Shown: one piece after another, positions 9,776-18,605 of the stretch
Layout: the number at the start of each line of letters is the position of its first letter
How positions within the stretch are numbered: position 1 is the first letter of the stretch
From: Candidatus Kuenenia stuttgartensis
GTDB lineage: Bacteria; Planctomycetota; Planctomycetia; Isosphaerales; Isosphaeraceae
Assembly: GCA_945865635.1 (NCBI GenBank)
Contig: CAMBEP010000023.1
Span: forward strand, 1-64,000
DNA length: 64,000 nt
Direction of reading: 5' to 3'
Notes under the pieces: model-generated
What the model saw: the letters and a program-made list of their open reading frames with translations, nothing else
What the model was told of the DNA's origin: nothing
The model's database searches: none
Translations under genes and position numbers: made by a program

Positions 9776-9808
9776 TGAGGAAACCCCGGAGTGTTCCGTC
9801 TTTTTTTC

Positions 9809-10393
9809 TCAGACGCTCATGGCGGATTTGGGACCACAACAGTGATACGCACCGCCTGGTGGAAAATTACGTGGTTCAAACTTGAACCTGACGTGCTCAA
9901 AATGACGGCGATAGAACTTGAGATAAACCCAAGGCATTTCCGTAATTTGGCTAAACGGGCCACCGGATTTGAGAACTTGGCCAACACTTTCAAAAAGGGC
10001 TTGCTGAAGCGCTGGTGGAAACGAGGGTATGGGAAGGCCCGAGACCACGGCATCAACCTTTGCAATCCCTCTGGCCGCCAAAATTTCTGGCAGATGGCAG
10101 ACATCACCTTGAATGACTTCCACATTCGGTGTCCCGGAAAATCGTTCCGTCAATCGGCGAACAAAATCAGGGTCTCGCTCGACAGCCAGAATTCGGCAAT
10201 CCGGGCGTGCTTTTTCTACGATCACCTGGGTGATGGGTCCGGTTCCGGATCCTAATTCCAGTACGGTATTGGTATTGGCCCAGTCAATATTGGCCACGGT
10301 AGCCAATGAGAGCTGGCGGCTTGAAGGTGCCGGACTGGCAATCGCCGTACCGTGTTTGAGAAACTTCCGCAAGAACAGTGTAAAGTCATTCAT
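9809..10393 (-). CDS. SAM-dependent N-methyltransferase, phospholipid or ornithine-lipid type
   Basis: 194 residues. Class I methyltransferase with the SAM motif ELGSGTG at 46-52, the acidic loop AVERD at about 75-79, and an SGLPIPSFP motif in the place of the catalytic loop. The N-terminus (NDFTLFLRKFLKHGTAIASPAPSS) and the SGLP motif closely resemble the rhodobacterial-type PmtA and related lipid methyltransferases that trimethylate phosphatidylethanolamine or ornithine lipids. Planctomycetes are known to contain methylated ornithine lipids. The exact head group is inferred. It lies between an alpha/beta hydrolase gene and the GH3-type gene on the same strand. An rRNA dimethylase is less likely, because that family's NLPY motif is missing. 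Confidence 0.82.
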   Translation of the reverse strand: MNDFTLFLRKFLKHGTAIASPAPSSRQLSLATVANIDWANTNTVLELGSGTGPITQVIVEKARPDCRILAVERDPDFVRRLTERFSGTPNVEVIQGDVCHLPEILAARGIAKVDAVVSGLPIPSFPPALQQALFESVGQVLKSGGPFSQITEMPWVYLKFYRRHFEHVRFKFEPRNFPPGGAYHCCGPKSAMSV

Positions 10394-10495
10394 GCTATGA
10401 GTCTGAAAGGCTTAGCCGAATGCAGTTAAGCAACGGCGACATCTGGAACCGGAAAGGGTCGAAGCACATCAAAAGGTCACTGCCCACGAGCAGAA

Positions 10496-11359
10496 TCAGA
10501 CCTTCACGGGAACATTCTGAGCGGCTTGTTTCAACCAGCGAGTGGCGTCGATTTGTGGTGGTATCGACGTGAGCTTATCACGAAGATACTTCGACACGAG
10601 GCCATTAATCAAGCGTGATTTTTCAATCTGTGGTGCATGACCACATTTAGGAATGACAACCTGACGAGCTCGAATCAGCCTGTCGGCAGCACGGATCGAC
10701 CCAGGAACGTCTGAAAGCACTTTGTCATCGGCTCCCCAGATCACAAGTGTCTGGTGGGGAACCTGTTCGAGTAGATCAGCAACCGAGTGGCCAACCGTCC
10801 CACGAAGCGTTTTCAGAACGCCTTTTTTCCACTTGCGGTCCTTGAACTTCTTTTCATAAGCCGCAATGAGATCATCATTTGCGAAATACTTCTTATAAAA
10901 GACCGAGGAGACCAAGGTTCCGTAATTCGCACGGCTCACACCTTCAATCACGGGCAAGTTTTCATCGCCATAGAAACCGGATGGCGCCAGCAAAACAATT
11001 TTTCCAACTTTTTCCGGATTGGCCACGGCGTAGGTCAAGATCACCTGACACCCAAGACTTGATCCGACAAAATGGTAGGGGGGTTTCTGGACAAACTCGT
11101 CGAGAAAAACCGCAAGCCGTTCCGCAAGATAAGGAATGCTGACCTCGCCACCTGCCTCAATGTGCTTATGGAGTGCATCTCCATTATAAACAAGGAGTTC
11201 TGGAACCTTAATGTCGAAGTTCTTGCTCCAGTCAGGGCGGTTTGAATTCCAGCTCTCGGATTGCTCCGCGAGGCCGTTGACTAGGATAACTGGTGGACGC
11301 CGCTTGAATTTTGACATCAGGCTGAGTGAGAAGAACTGACTGACACGGGGCTTTCGCAT
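10496..11359 (-). CDS. Alpha/beta hydrolase
   Basis: 287 residues. The nucleophile elbow is GSSLG (99-103, Ser101), the acid is Asp211 or Asp212 in WGADDK, and the catalytic His241 lies in CGHAPQIEKS, so the triad is complete. VNGLAEQSESW near residues 28-37 supplies the oxyanion region. No secretion signal is evident. An internal start at residue 15 (MSKFKRRPP) is possible. Substrates in this superfamily are too varied to name one. It heads the minus-strand run that continues, after 102 bases, with the lipid-type methyltransferase and the GH3 enzyme, so an ester or amide of a lipid or acyl-amino acid is a reasonable guess. Confidence 0.85.
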   Translation of the reverse strand: MRKPRVSQFFSLSLMSKFKRRPPVILVNGLAEQSESWNSNRPDWSKNFDIKVPELLVYNGDALHKHIEAGGEVSIPYLAERLAVFLDEFVQKPPYHFVGSSLGCQVILTYAVANPEKVGKIVLLAPSGFYGDENLPVIEGVSRANYGTLVSSVFYKKYFANDDLIAAYEKKFKDRKWKKGVLKTLRGTVGHSVADLLEQVPHQTLVIWGADDKVLSDVPGSIRAADRLIRARQVVIPKCGHAPQIEKSRLINGLVSKYLRDKLTSIPPQIDATRWLKQAAQNVPVKV

Positions 11360-11799
11360 GGCGATGGTCGCTCCGGAACATCCGACTGAGTGAGGTTCTA
11401 TGCCGTAAGCTGGTGGCCGGAACCAATTCTGGTGTCACCCATGATTTGGCAACTTACATAGAATAGCATCTGGATTGCCCGGATGGCAAAGGAGTCGGTT
11501 CTCTAATTCCAAGATTCTATGTCTGCCATGACATTATTAGCGAGCAGGTCAAGTTGGACGATCGCTTGCAGAATACACGATCAAGCTGGGTTTAAGGATT
11601 GCTCTATCCATGACAATTCCCCTATACTTCTCAAATGGAAGGCAACCGGTTGACACCGGAAACATGTCCTAGGCAAAAATAGATATGGCTCTCATACGAA
11701 ATCATCATTTCGCTTCACTTGCAGTCGCCGATCAGGTGATGATTTCGGAACACTTGATAAAACCATCCCCCCCTTTTGAGTCGGTGCGAGGAAAGATCG
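11360..11799. other. Divergent intergenic region
   Basis: 440 bases between the divergent hydrolase and epimerase genes, with no ORF I would support. It holds a TTGACA at 11650-11655 inside CCGGTTGACACCGG, but no good -10 at normal spacing. The long inverted repeat at 11697-11747 is listed separately. The epimerase ribosome binding site (GAGGAAAG) closes the region. Confidence 0.4.
11697..11747. repeat. 11-bp perfect inverted repeat in epimerase leader
   Basis: CGAAATCATCA (11697-11707) is repeated in inverse orientation as TGATGATTTCG (11737-11747) with a 29-base spacer. It lies about 50 bases ahead of the epimerase start. It could be a two-site operator or a long-loop RNA stem. There is no T run, so it is not a terminator. 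Confidence 0.55.
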
Positions 11800-12807
11800 A
11801 TGAAGGTTCTTATAACCGGTGGTAGTGGGCTGATCGGTCGCCAGATTGTCGAACGACTAGTGACACGCGGCGATCAACCGGTGATACTCTCGCGACGGGC
11901 TGACGAAATTCGCCGTGCCCGTTCCATGAAGGGCATTGAAGTCATTCAGGGCGACCCCACTGTGGCCGGCGCCTGGGAACTTGGATTGGAAGGTTGCGAT
12001 GCCGTGATCAACCTGGCTGGACACAACCTCTTTGCCCAGCGATGGAATGCCGCCGTCAAAGAAAAAATTCGGGACAGCCGGGTCCTGACCACCCAAAATC
12101 TGGTCTCTGCCATCTCTCGCTGCAAAACTCCGCCAAAAACACTTGTTCAAGCCTCGGCAATCGGCTATTACGGCCCCAAGACAAACGAAGAGCTGACGGA
12201 AGATTCACCGTCGGGCACAGACTTCATGGCTGTTGTCTGCCGCGAATGGGAAGAGGCTACAACTGGCCTAACCAAGATGGGCGTGCGTGTGCCAATCGTT
12301 CGAACAGGTGTCGTTTTGGCTAAAGGAGAAGGTGCCCTGGGCGCCATGACACCGATATTCAAGTGGCTACCGGGCGGGGCCGCCCCCGTGGGCAGTGGTG
12401 GCAAACTTGCTCCGGGCAGGGGCGAGCAGTGGTTTAGTTGGATACATATTGACGATATTGTCGGAATCTTTCTGACTGCGCTCGACCACACATCGGCCAC
12501 CGGCCCTATCAATGGCACCTCTCCAAACCCTGTTCATTTTGCAGACTTCGCCCGGGCCCTGGCCCGTGTCCTGCATCGCCCCTACGTCCCATTCGGACCA
12601 CCTGACGCTGTGCTCAACCTGATTCTTGGAGACGTGGCACAGGTGGTCGCAACTGGCCAGAAGGTCTTGCCTAAAAAGGCGGTCGCTCTTGGCTACACTT
12701 TCAGGCATACGGATGTCCTGGAAGCTCTTCGAGCCATTTTCAATCCATCCAAGCCTGCCGAAAAGCCGAGTTCCAAGTCACACGCACATGCGGCAGCCCA
12801 TCATTGA
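11800..12807 (+). CDS. TIGR01777-family NAD(P)-dependent epimerase (SDR39U1/YfcH-like)
   Basis: 335 residues of the extended short-chain dehydrogenase superfamily. The product opens with MKVLITGGSGLIGRQIV, the dinucleotide-binding motif. The active-site region SAIGYYGP follows, then the family-typical WFSWIHIDDIV and a C-terminal domain with GDVAQVVATGQKVLPKKA, where GQ.V.P motifs are diagnostic. The family is widespread but its physiological substrate is unknown. The frame is open from a TTG at 11776, but GAGGAAAG at 11788-11795 places the start at ATG 11800. The short tail is Ser-, Lys- and His-rich (SHAHAAAHH). The protease gene follows after 96 bases. Confidence 0.9.
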   Translation: MKVLITGGSGLIGRQIVERLVTRGDQPVILSRRADEIRRARSMKGIEVIQGDPTVAGAWELGLEGCDAVINLAGHNLFAQRWNAAVKEKIRDSRVLTTQNLVSAISRCKTPPKTLVQASAIGYYGPKTNEELTEDSPSGTDFMAVVCREWEEATTGLTKMGVRVPIVRTGVVLAKGEGALGAMTPIFKWLPGGAAPVGSGGKLAPGRGEQWFSWIHIDDIVGIFLTALDHTSATGPINGTSPNPVHFADFARALARVLHRPYVPFGPPDAVLNLILGDVAQVVATGQKVLPKKAVALGYTFRHTDVLEALRAIFNPSKPAEKPSSKSHAHAAAHH

Positions 12808-12903
12808 TCAAATCTCCATTGGATTTCAACAGCAGAGCCTAACCCAGCGGCCCTTTTTGAATTCATCAAAATGGGCCGCCATCATTCTGGAGGCACCAAC
12901 GCA

Positions 12904-14355
12904 ATGCTGGCTTACATTTGGCTCTCTTGCTATCTGATCGGGCAAATTCCGGCTGCCCCCGTTGCGGCGCCTGCAATTGATAAGAAGGCGATTGTCTCCG
13001 CCCTTGAATCCGTGGTTGCTGACTCCATTGAAATGGCCCAGGAATCTGTTGTTGCGATCTCTCCGATCCGCCGAACCGGCGGCTCAGTCACAAATGCAGT
13101 GAAAGGGAAAACAGCTCCCATCGCAGCCGATTTCAGGCCGATGGCAGGTGTTTTTGACCCGATGTCGCAAGATTTCCAGTCATTTGATTACGGGTCTGGT
13201 GTGGTCATCGGCCCCCAAGGGCAGATCCTGACTGCATTTCATATTGTCCAGGGATCTGAGCTCATTCTTGTCCGGGCGGCCAAACACCAAGAGTTTTATG
13301 CGGAAGTGATTGCCTCCGACCCCCGCAGCGATCTTGCTGTAATCGTTCCTAAAACGTTACCTGTCAATGGCATTGGCAAACCACCGGTTTTGAAGCCGAT
13401 CAAGCTGGGTAATTCTGACAAACTCCGACTTGGCTCGTTTCTCGTCGCGCTTGGCAACCCGTTCAATTCTGCCAAGGATGGCCAGTCTTCCGCCGCATTT
13501 GGAATCTTGTCGAACCGAGCAAGACGCCTTGACCTAAACATCGAGGAAGGGGTCACTGGCAGGCAATTGCGACATCTCCCAACCCTACTCCAGCTCGACA
13601 GTAAGCTGAACCTGGGCATGTCGGGCGGCGCGTTGGTCAACATGATGGGCGAACTGGTCGGATTGACGACCACCGGCGGAAATCCTCAGAGTTTCGATGC
13701 ACAGGCTGGCTACGCCATTCCTATCGATGCCTTGACACGTCGATCCATTGCGTCTTTGATCGAAGGCAGATCTGTCGAATACGGATTTTTGGGGGTTTCC
13801 CTGAATGCCTCCGGCAACAATGTCATCAATGGTGTTTCTCCAGCCACACCAGCAGCCAAAGCGGGTCTGATGTCTCAGGATGAGATTATTGCCGTGGGCG
13901 ACTTCCCGATCACGGATGGCGATACTCTGGTCCTGGCTGTCAATTCCCTGCCAGTAGAAACGCCCGTAAAAATTCGGATTCGCCGTGATGGACGCGAGAT
14001 CACAAAAGACCTCATTCTTGCCAAATTTCCGGTTACCGGCGAAGTGATTGCCACCAATAAGCCGGTGCCTTGGCGTGGAATTGAAGTTGACTTTCCCTCA
14101 GTTGGTGCCATCAACCAAGGACCGCTTGCCGAATTGCCACTCCAGCGAACTGGTCAGCCTGATCACGACGGAGTTCTGGTCACACGAGTCGAGCAAGATT
14201 CGCCCGCGTTTGGCTTACTGAAAATCGGCACCCTGATCGTTTCTGTCAACGATAAACCCGTAAAATCGCCGCGAGAATTTCGTGATGCTGTGGAGAATCT
14301 CAAAGGCCAGGTTCGCCTGAAAACGCCTGACTCAGATTTTGAGATCCCCGAATAA
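12904..14355 (+). CDS. HtrA/DegP-like trypsin-type serine protease with PDZ domains
   Basis: 483 residues from ATG 12904, with GGAGG at 12889-12893; an in-frame ATG at 12871 has no such site. A signal peptide is followed by a trypsin-like domain with His113 (TAFHIV), Asp143 (DPRSDLAV) and Ser240 (LGMSGGAL). The usual GNSGG is GMSGG here. Two PDZ domains follow, one starting near FLGVSLN and one near the C-terminus (LLKIGTLIVSVNDKPVKSPREF). These proteases degrade or refold misfolded envelope proteins, and PDZ domains recognise exposed C-termini. It probably acts outside the cytoplasmic membrane and may share a transcript with the epimerase. Confidence 0.9.
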   Translation: MLAYIWLSCYLIGQIPAAPVAAPAIDKKAIVSALESVVADSIEMAQESVVAISPIRRTGGSVTNAVKGKTAPIAADFRPMAGVFDPMSQDFQSFDYGSGVVIGPQGQILTAFHIVQGSELILVRAAKHQEFYAEVIASDPRSDLAVIVPKTLPVNGIGKPPVLKPIKLGNSDKLRLGSFLVALGNPFNSAKDGQSSAAFGILSNRARRLDLNIEEGVTGRQLRHLPTLLQLDSKLNLGMSGGALVNMMGELVGLTTTGGNPQSFDAQAGYAIPIDALTRRSIASLIEGRSVEYGFLGVSLNASGNNVINGVSPATPAAKAGLMSQDEIIAVGDFPITDGDTLVLAVNSLPVETPVKIRIRRDGREITKDLILAKFPVTGEVIATNKPVPWRGIEVDFPSVGAINQGPLAELPLQRTGQPDHDGVLVTRVEQDSPAFGLLKIGTLIVSVNDKPVKSPREFRDAVENLKGQVRLKTPDSDFEIPE

Positions 14356-14395
14356 GGCTCGGCAAAACAATTGCGAGAAATCAATCCACAAGCCT

Positions 14396-15847
14396 TTATA
14401 TTCCTTGAGACAGGCTTGTAAAAACTCCTGCAATCAGCCCGACAAAAGCAATGGCAATAAAACCCACAATCAGACCCAGCCCCACCGTAATGATGGGCTG
14501 GATCAGGGTGGAAAGGCTTTTGATCATGACGGTGGCACGCTCTTCATAGTCGGTGGCCATGCGGGTCAGTGCTCTAGGCAAATTGCCGGTGGTTTCGCCA
14601 GTCTCGATCAGGCCAATGACTTCATACGGAAATCGTCCTGAGGATGCAAACACCGGGCTGATTTCATCGCCTTCGCGTGTTGCGGCTTCTGCCTCTATCA
14701 AAGCGCGTTCAAACGGCTTGAGACGAACAACGCCCGCGGTCAGGGCCAAGGCATCAGGAGTGGCCACGCCGGCCTCAAGCAGAGCGCCCAGCATCCGTCC
14801 CATTCGCGAAAGATCGACAAATTTCTGGATCTTGCCAAAGATCGGGACATACCAGTAAATTTCGTCAAGAATGGTCTGACCAGTCTTGGTTTTATAAGCC
14901 AGCCAGATTCCCACAACAGTGCCAAACAAAAAGAAAATCGGAAGCAGCGGGCCCATCACCATCATGGCCTGATTGAACTTGAAGAGTAACTGGGTGGGCA
15001 GGATTAAGTTGCCGCGATTTTTGGGCGGGATCATATCCGCAAGTACACCGTTGAAAAGCGGGCCTACAAAGACGGCGATCACAAGCAAACAAAGCGCGGC
15101 GGCCGAGAGCACCATGATTGGATAGATCGATGCTGAGGCCATATTGCGCACAGTTCTTGCCCGAAACTCTTGAATTTCAGCCAGTTCCACCAAGATCTCA
15201 GGCACGGCGCCACGACTTTCAGAAGCCCGAATCATGTTCACCGCCAACCGGTCAAACGCCTGAGGTTCTCGTTCAAATGCCTCAGCCATGCTCCGGCCCG
15301 ACTTCACGGCATCGATCATGCGAGCTATGACAGGCCCCAAAGCCCGGCCTTTGAAATGCTTCTGCAAACTCTTGAGTGATTGGGGAACATCCATTCCTGC
15401 CATAAGATATTGGCTGAACTGGCGATAGAAAAGCGCAAGCTGCTTGGTGCCAACCTTGCCAAAAAGAATGCGTTCGATCAATGACGGACCACCTGATGCC
15501 GCAAATTTCTCGTCATCTTCCTCGCCCTCAGGCCTGCGTTTGGATTTTACCGGGCGAAACGAAACTTCGCTCTCTGTGGAATGCAAACTACTTTGCGGCT
15601 TGGGTTTTGATCGCGAAACCGGTTCCCGGCCTGAAGATTTTGCGGGCTGGAATGTCGTTTCGTCCCTGTCGTCTTGAACCGGCCGGGGGCGTGATCCCGA
15701 GGCTGATCCGAACTCAGGAGGATTCGAGCCACGCGAAGGGTTCGGGCGAAAGGTGGAACCACCTGAGGGTGCTGAGGGCTGTGCTACTGGGGCAGGGGAA
15801 TCAAGCTCATAAGGTGTCAGGTCATCGTCGTCGAATTGGTTTGCCAT
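14396..15847 (-). CDS. Type II secretion/type IV pilus inner-membrane platform protein (GspF/PilC family)
   Basis: 483 residues. The first 130 or so are polar, rich in Pro, Ser and Arg, and probably disordered, a common planctomycete extension. Then come two T2SSF domains. The first opens LALFYRQFSQYLMAGMDVPQSLKSL. The second opens DLSRMGRMLGALLEAGVATPDALALTA and carries the GETTGNLPRAL motif. Three membrane segments are visible (ASIYPIMVLSAAALCLLVIA, the MMVMGPLLPIFFLFGTVVGIW region, and the C-terminal VGLGLIVGFIAIAFVGLI). The family forms the membrane platform for pseudopilus assembly. No GspE, GspG or pilin gene is adjacent, so the partners must lie elsewhere. Confidence 0.9.
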   Translation of the reverse strand: MANQFDDDDLTPYELDSPAPVAQPSAPSGGSTFRPNPSRGSNPPEFGSASGSRPRPVQDDRDETTFQPAKSSGREPVSRSKPKPQSSLHSTESEVSFRPVKSKRRPEGEEDDEKFAASGGPSLIERILFGKVGTKQLALFYRQFSQYLMAGMDVPQSLKSLQKHFKGRALGPVIARMIDAVKSGRSMAEAFEREPQAFDRLAVNMIRASESRGAVPEILVELAEIQEFRARTVRNMASASIYPIMVLSAAALCLLVIAVFVGPLFNGVLADMIPPKNRGNLILPTQLLFKFNQAMMVMGPLLPIFFLFGTVVGIWLAYKTKTGQTILDEIYWYVPIFGKIQKFVDLSRMGRMLGALLEAGVATPDALALTAGVVRLKPFERALIEAEAATREGDEISPVFASSGRFPYEVIGLIETGETTGNLPRALTRMATDYEERATVMIKSLSTLIQPIITVGLGLIVGFIAIAFVGLIAGVFTSLSQGI

Positions 15848-16087
15848 GAGTGTTCGCCTGATTCAAGCCTGAAAAAAGGTGTCCGCTGTATCTATTCTCA
15901 TTGATTATTTACCGAAGCCTGAAATGGAGCAAGCGTTAGCAAAAAAAAACGACTCGACAAGTTTAAATCTACACGTCGTTATCCGGGATCCTGTATAACA
16001 TAAAAGCCCTTCATCGTATGTGATCCGCCAAGTCCTGATTATGATGAGATCATCTGAAACCACAAAGGATGTAAGAGAGGTAGATCC

Positions 16088-17254
16088 ATGTCAGAACCCC
16101 AAAATTCCAATGGGCTGATCCAGAAGATTTCGTTCTTGACTTTTTACCGAAAACTACAGGGCAAAACCCTCACTGTTCGGCAAATCTTGTTGCTTTTTCT
16201 GATCCTGATCATCGTCAGTAATGGTTTCATGATGGTTCTGCGAGGTATCGGCTTGCGTTCCACTAGAAAATCAGTAAGCGAAAGTACCAGCTACTCGATG
16301 GGTTTTGGTGCATCGCCTTATTTTGCGACTCCATCATCCCCAAGAGCAACATCGGCTCCACTTCCCAAAAAAGTCACTGACCAGCGTTCGGATCAGATGG
16401 CCGCTGCCGCTCGTAAAGGCGGCCCCAATATTGCTGAAGAGTTGATTCAGGATGCGACCGGAGGGGCTCTGGCAAAAGCTGTTCAGGCCGATCGTCGGAT
16501 CATCTACACAGCCACCGTGGATTTAGTCACTGAGAATTTTGCCAAAGTGGAGCCGCTGCTGCTTGAGATGATCAAGACCGCTGGCGGATTTGTCGCAGAA
16601 ACGAACCAGACAGGTGCCTCTGGTGGCCATCGCAGCGCAACTTGGCGCGTGCGCGTCCCAGTGAGCGAATACGATGGATTCCTGCAAAAGGCCCGCACTT
16701 TGGGCGAATTGCAAAGTGTGATGGTCAACAGCCAGGACGTGACAGAAGAATTTGTGGATGTCACTGCCCGCATCAGTGCCAAAAAAATTCAGGAACAGCG
16801 ATTGATTGACCTGATCAAGAATGCAACCGCCAAACTGGAAGACGTGCTCAAAGTCGAATCAGAACTGGCACGGGTCCGGAGCGAGATCGAACGCATGGAA
16901 GGCCGAATCCGATTTTTGAAAGATCAGACTGAGTTGACGACGGTGACCATCAACGTGCGCGAGATGAAAAACTACACACCACTGGAAGCCCCGACTTTTG
17001 CGACCAGATTGAGACGCACTTGGGAAGCCTCCACCGAGGCACTCGCCAATAATACTGGCGAATCCATTTTGGGCCTGGTGGCCTGGGTGCCGTTTCTGCC
17101 AATTTACATTGTTGTTATTGGCCTTGGGCTGTGGATTGTCTGGCAAATATGGCGTAAAATCCGCCCATGGCTGACGGCCCATATCTCCTTTTCACCGAAG
17201 ACCAAGAGCCTCCAACCCACACCTGCAGCCACACAACCGCCGACGACCATTTGA
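16088..17254 (+). CDS. DUF4349 membrane protein
   Basis: 388 residues. One N-terminal membrane segment (ILLLFLILIIVSNGFMMVL, about 35-55), then a low-complexity linker, then the DUF4349 domain starting at RRIIYTATVDLVTENF. It includes VRVPVSEYDGFLQKARTLGEL and a long coiled coil (about 235-285, with LEDVLKVESELARVRSEIERMEGR), then a second membrane segment (LVAWVPFLPIYIVVIGLGLWIVWQIW). The domain is widespread in bacteria and its role is unknown; some members sit beside envelope stress genes. GAGAGG just before ATG 16088 gives a good ribosome site. The symporter gene starts 8 bases after the stop. Confidence 0.88.
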   Translation: MSEPQNSNGLIQKISFLTFYRKLQGKTLTVRQILLLFLILIIVSNGFMMVLRGIGLRSTRKSVSESTSYSMGFGASPYFATPSSPRATSAPLPKKVTDQRSDQMAAAARKGGPNIAEELIQDATGGALAKAVQADRRIIYTATVDLVTENFAKVEPLLLEMIKTAGGFVAETNQTGASGGHRSATWRVRVPVSEYDGFLQKARTLGELQSVMVNSQDVTEEFVDVTARISAKKIQEQRLIDLIKNATAKLEDVLKVESELARVRSEIERMEGRIRFLKDQTELTTVTINVREMKNYTPLEAPTFATRLRRTWEASTEALANNTGESILGLVAWVPFLPIYIVVIGLGLWIVWQIWRKIRPWLTAHISFSPKTKSLQPTPAATQPPTTI

Positions 17255-17262
17255 GAGAGACC

Positions 17263-18564
17263 ATGTCGCACGAAGTTCCTGCCGATCAAGTTCCAGAAAA
17301 CATCGAACATGATCCCGAAGGCGGATCCCTGTTCCTTCAAATCTTCGTCTCAATGGCGGCTGGAGTCGCACTTGGCCTGTTGCTGGGCTCGCGTCCGACC
17401 TTGCTCGGCCTCCAGACATCCAGCCTGCTTCTGTTTTGCCAAACCGCCAGCAAACTTGTTCTGCAACTTCTCGCTGCTCTCGCCACACCTCTCATTCTGG
17501 TAGCCGTTTCTCATGTTTTAATGACCTCTGACATCAAAGGCAAGCAGGCAGGACGACTCGTCTGGCTCCTGATCTCAAACACTTTAATCGCTATTTTCAT
17601 TGGCCTTCTGGTCATGAATATCCTTCAGCCAGGCCAATTCGCCAAACTGCCAGAACCAAACGTGGCCAAATCCGACATGCCCAATGTCGGCGTGCTCGAC
17701 CAGATGCTCAATAATATCCCCAAAAGCCTGCTCGGCCCACTTGGCGATTCCAACAATGTGCTTGGAACCATCGTGATTGCTGTGGCCTTCGGTATCGCCA
17801 TGCGCGATTATCGCGACAAGCTGGAAACCCTGGTTGAAACGGCCTTGAAAGTCATCCTGCGAGTCATCGGCTGGGTGATCCAGCTTGTGCCTCTGGCCGT
17901 CTTTCTGACCATAACCCATGTGGTCGGAAAAGAAGGTTTTGAGCCTTTCGTTGCCTTGGGCGGTTTTACGGTCACTGTACTTATCGGATTATTTCTTCAA
18001 GTGTCGTATTACATGGCACGAATTCGGATCAATAGCTGGCCCCGGCCTGCTCAGGTTCTGCACGCCATGCGCGACGCCCTGGTGATGGCCTTTTCCACCG
18101 GCAGTTCCACAATCACCATGCCGGTCACCTTCAACTGCCTTCGCCAAAAGCTTGGTCTGAGAGAGCAATCTGCAAGCATGGGTGCTCTTGTGGGTGCGAA
18201 CTTCAATAATGACGGGACCGCTCTTTATGAAGCCATGGCGGCCCTCTTTATCAGCCAGATGCTTGGCCGACAACTCGATTTGAGCCAACAGCTTCTGGTC
18301 GTGATCACTTCCGTAGTGGCCAGTGTCGGTGCTGCGGGCATTCCAAGGGCTGGCCTGGTGACGATGACACTCGTTTTTCGGGCTGTTAATCTTCCCCCCG
18401 AGTACATCACCATCCTCTTTGCAGTCGACTGGTTCCTTGACCGTTGCCGTACCATGGTCAATGTCATGGGCGACGTGACCGTAAGCTGCATTCTCGATGG
18501 CAAAGAATCGGAAGAGGCAGAACGGATCCGCCAGGAAATTCAACCGGGATTCCCGGCCGTTTGA
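17263..18564 (+). CDS. Dicarboxylate/amino acid:cation symporter (SDF/DAACS family)
   Basis: 433 residues with the hydrophobicity pattern of a glutamate-transporter-fold carrier that couples acidic amino acid or dicarboxylate uptake to Na+ or H+. The three signature regions are present: the serine-rich re-entrant hairpin (AFSTGSSTITMPVTF), the TM7 motif NNDGTALYEA (NMDGT in classical members), and the second hairpin (ASVGAAGIPRAG). These are followed by the VDWFLDRCRTMVNVMGD segment typical of TM8. The frame overlaps the previous gene if read from 17167, but GAGAGAGA places the start at ATG 17263, 8 bases after DUF4349, so the two are likely co-transcribed. Confidence 0.93.
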   Translation: MSHEVPADQVPENIEHDPEGGSLFLQIFVSMAAGVALGLLLGSRPTLLGLQTSSLLLFCQTASKLVLQLLAALATPLILVAVSHVLMTSDIKGKQAGRLVWLLISNTLIAIFIGLLVMNILQPGQFAKLPEPNVAKSDMPNVGVLDQMLNNIPKSLLGPLGDSNNVLGTIVIAVAFGIAMRDYRDKLETLVETALKVILRVIGWVIQLVPLAVFLTITHVVGKEGFEPFVALGGFTVTVLIGLFLQVSYYMARIRINSWPRPAQVLHAMRDALVMAFSTGSSTITMPVTFNCLRQKLGLREQSASMGALVGANFNNDGTALYEAMAALFISQMLGRQLDLSQQLLVVITSVVASVGAAGIPRAGLVTMTLVFRAVNLPPEYITILFAVDWFLDRCRTMVNVMGDVTVSCILDGKESEEAERIRQEIQPGFPAV

Positions 18565-18605
18565 CCATTAAGAACAATGGGTTTGAAGCCTTGCTTGACA
18601 AGGAT

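Noticed and set aside
17989-18543. 184-residue minus-strand ORF rich in His
   Set aside because: Antisense shadow of the dicarboxylate symporter.
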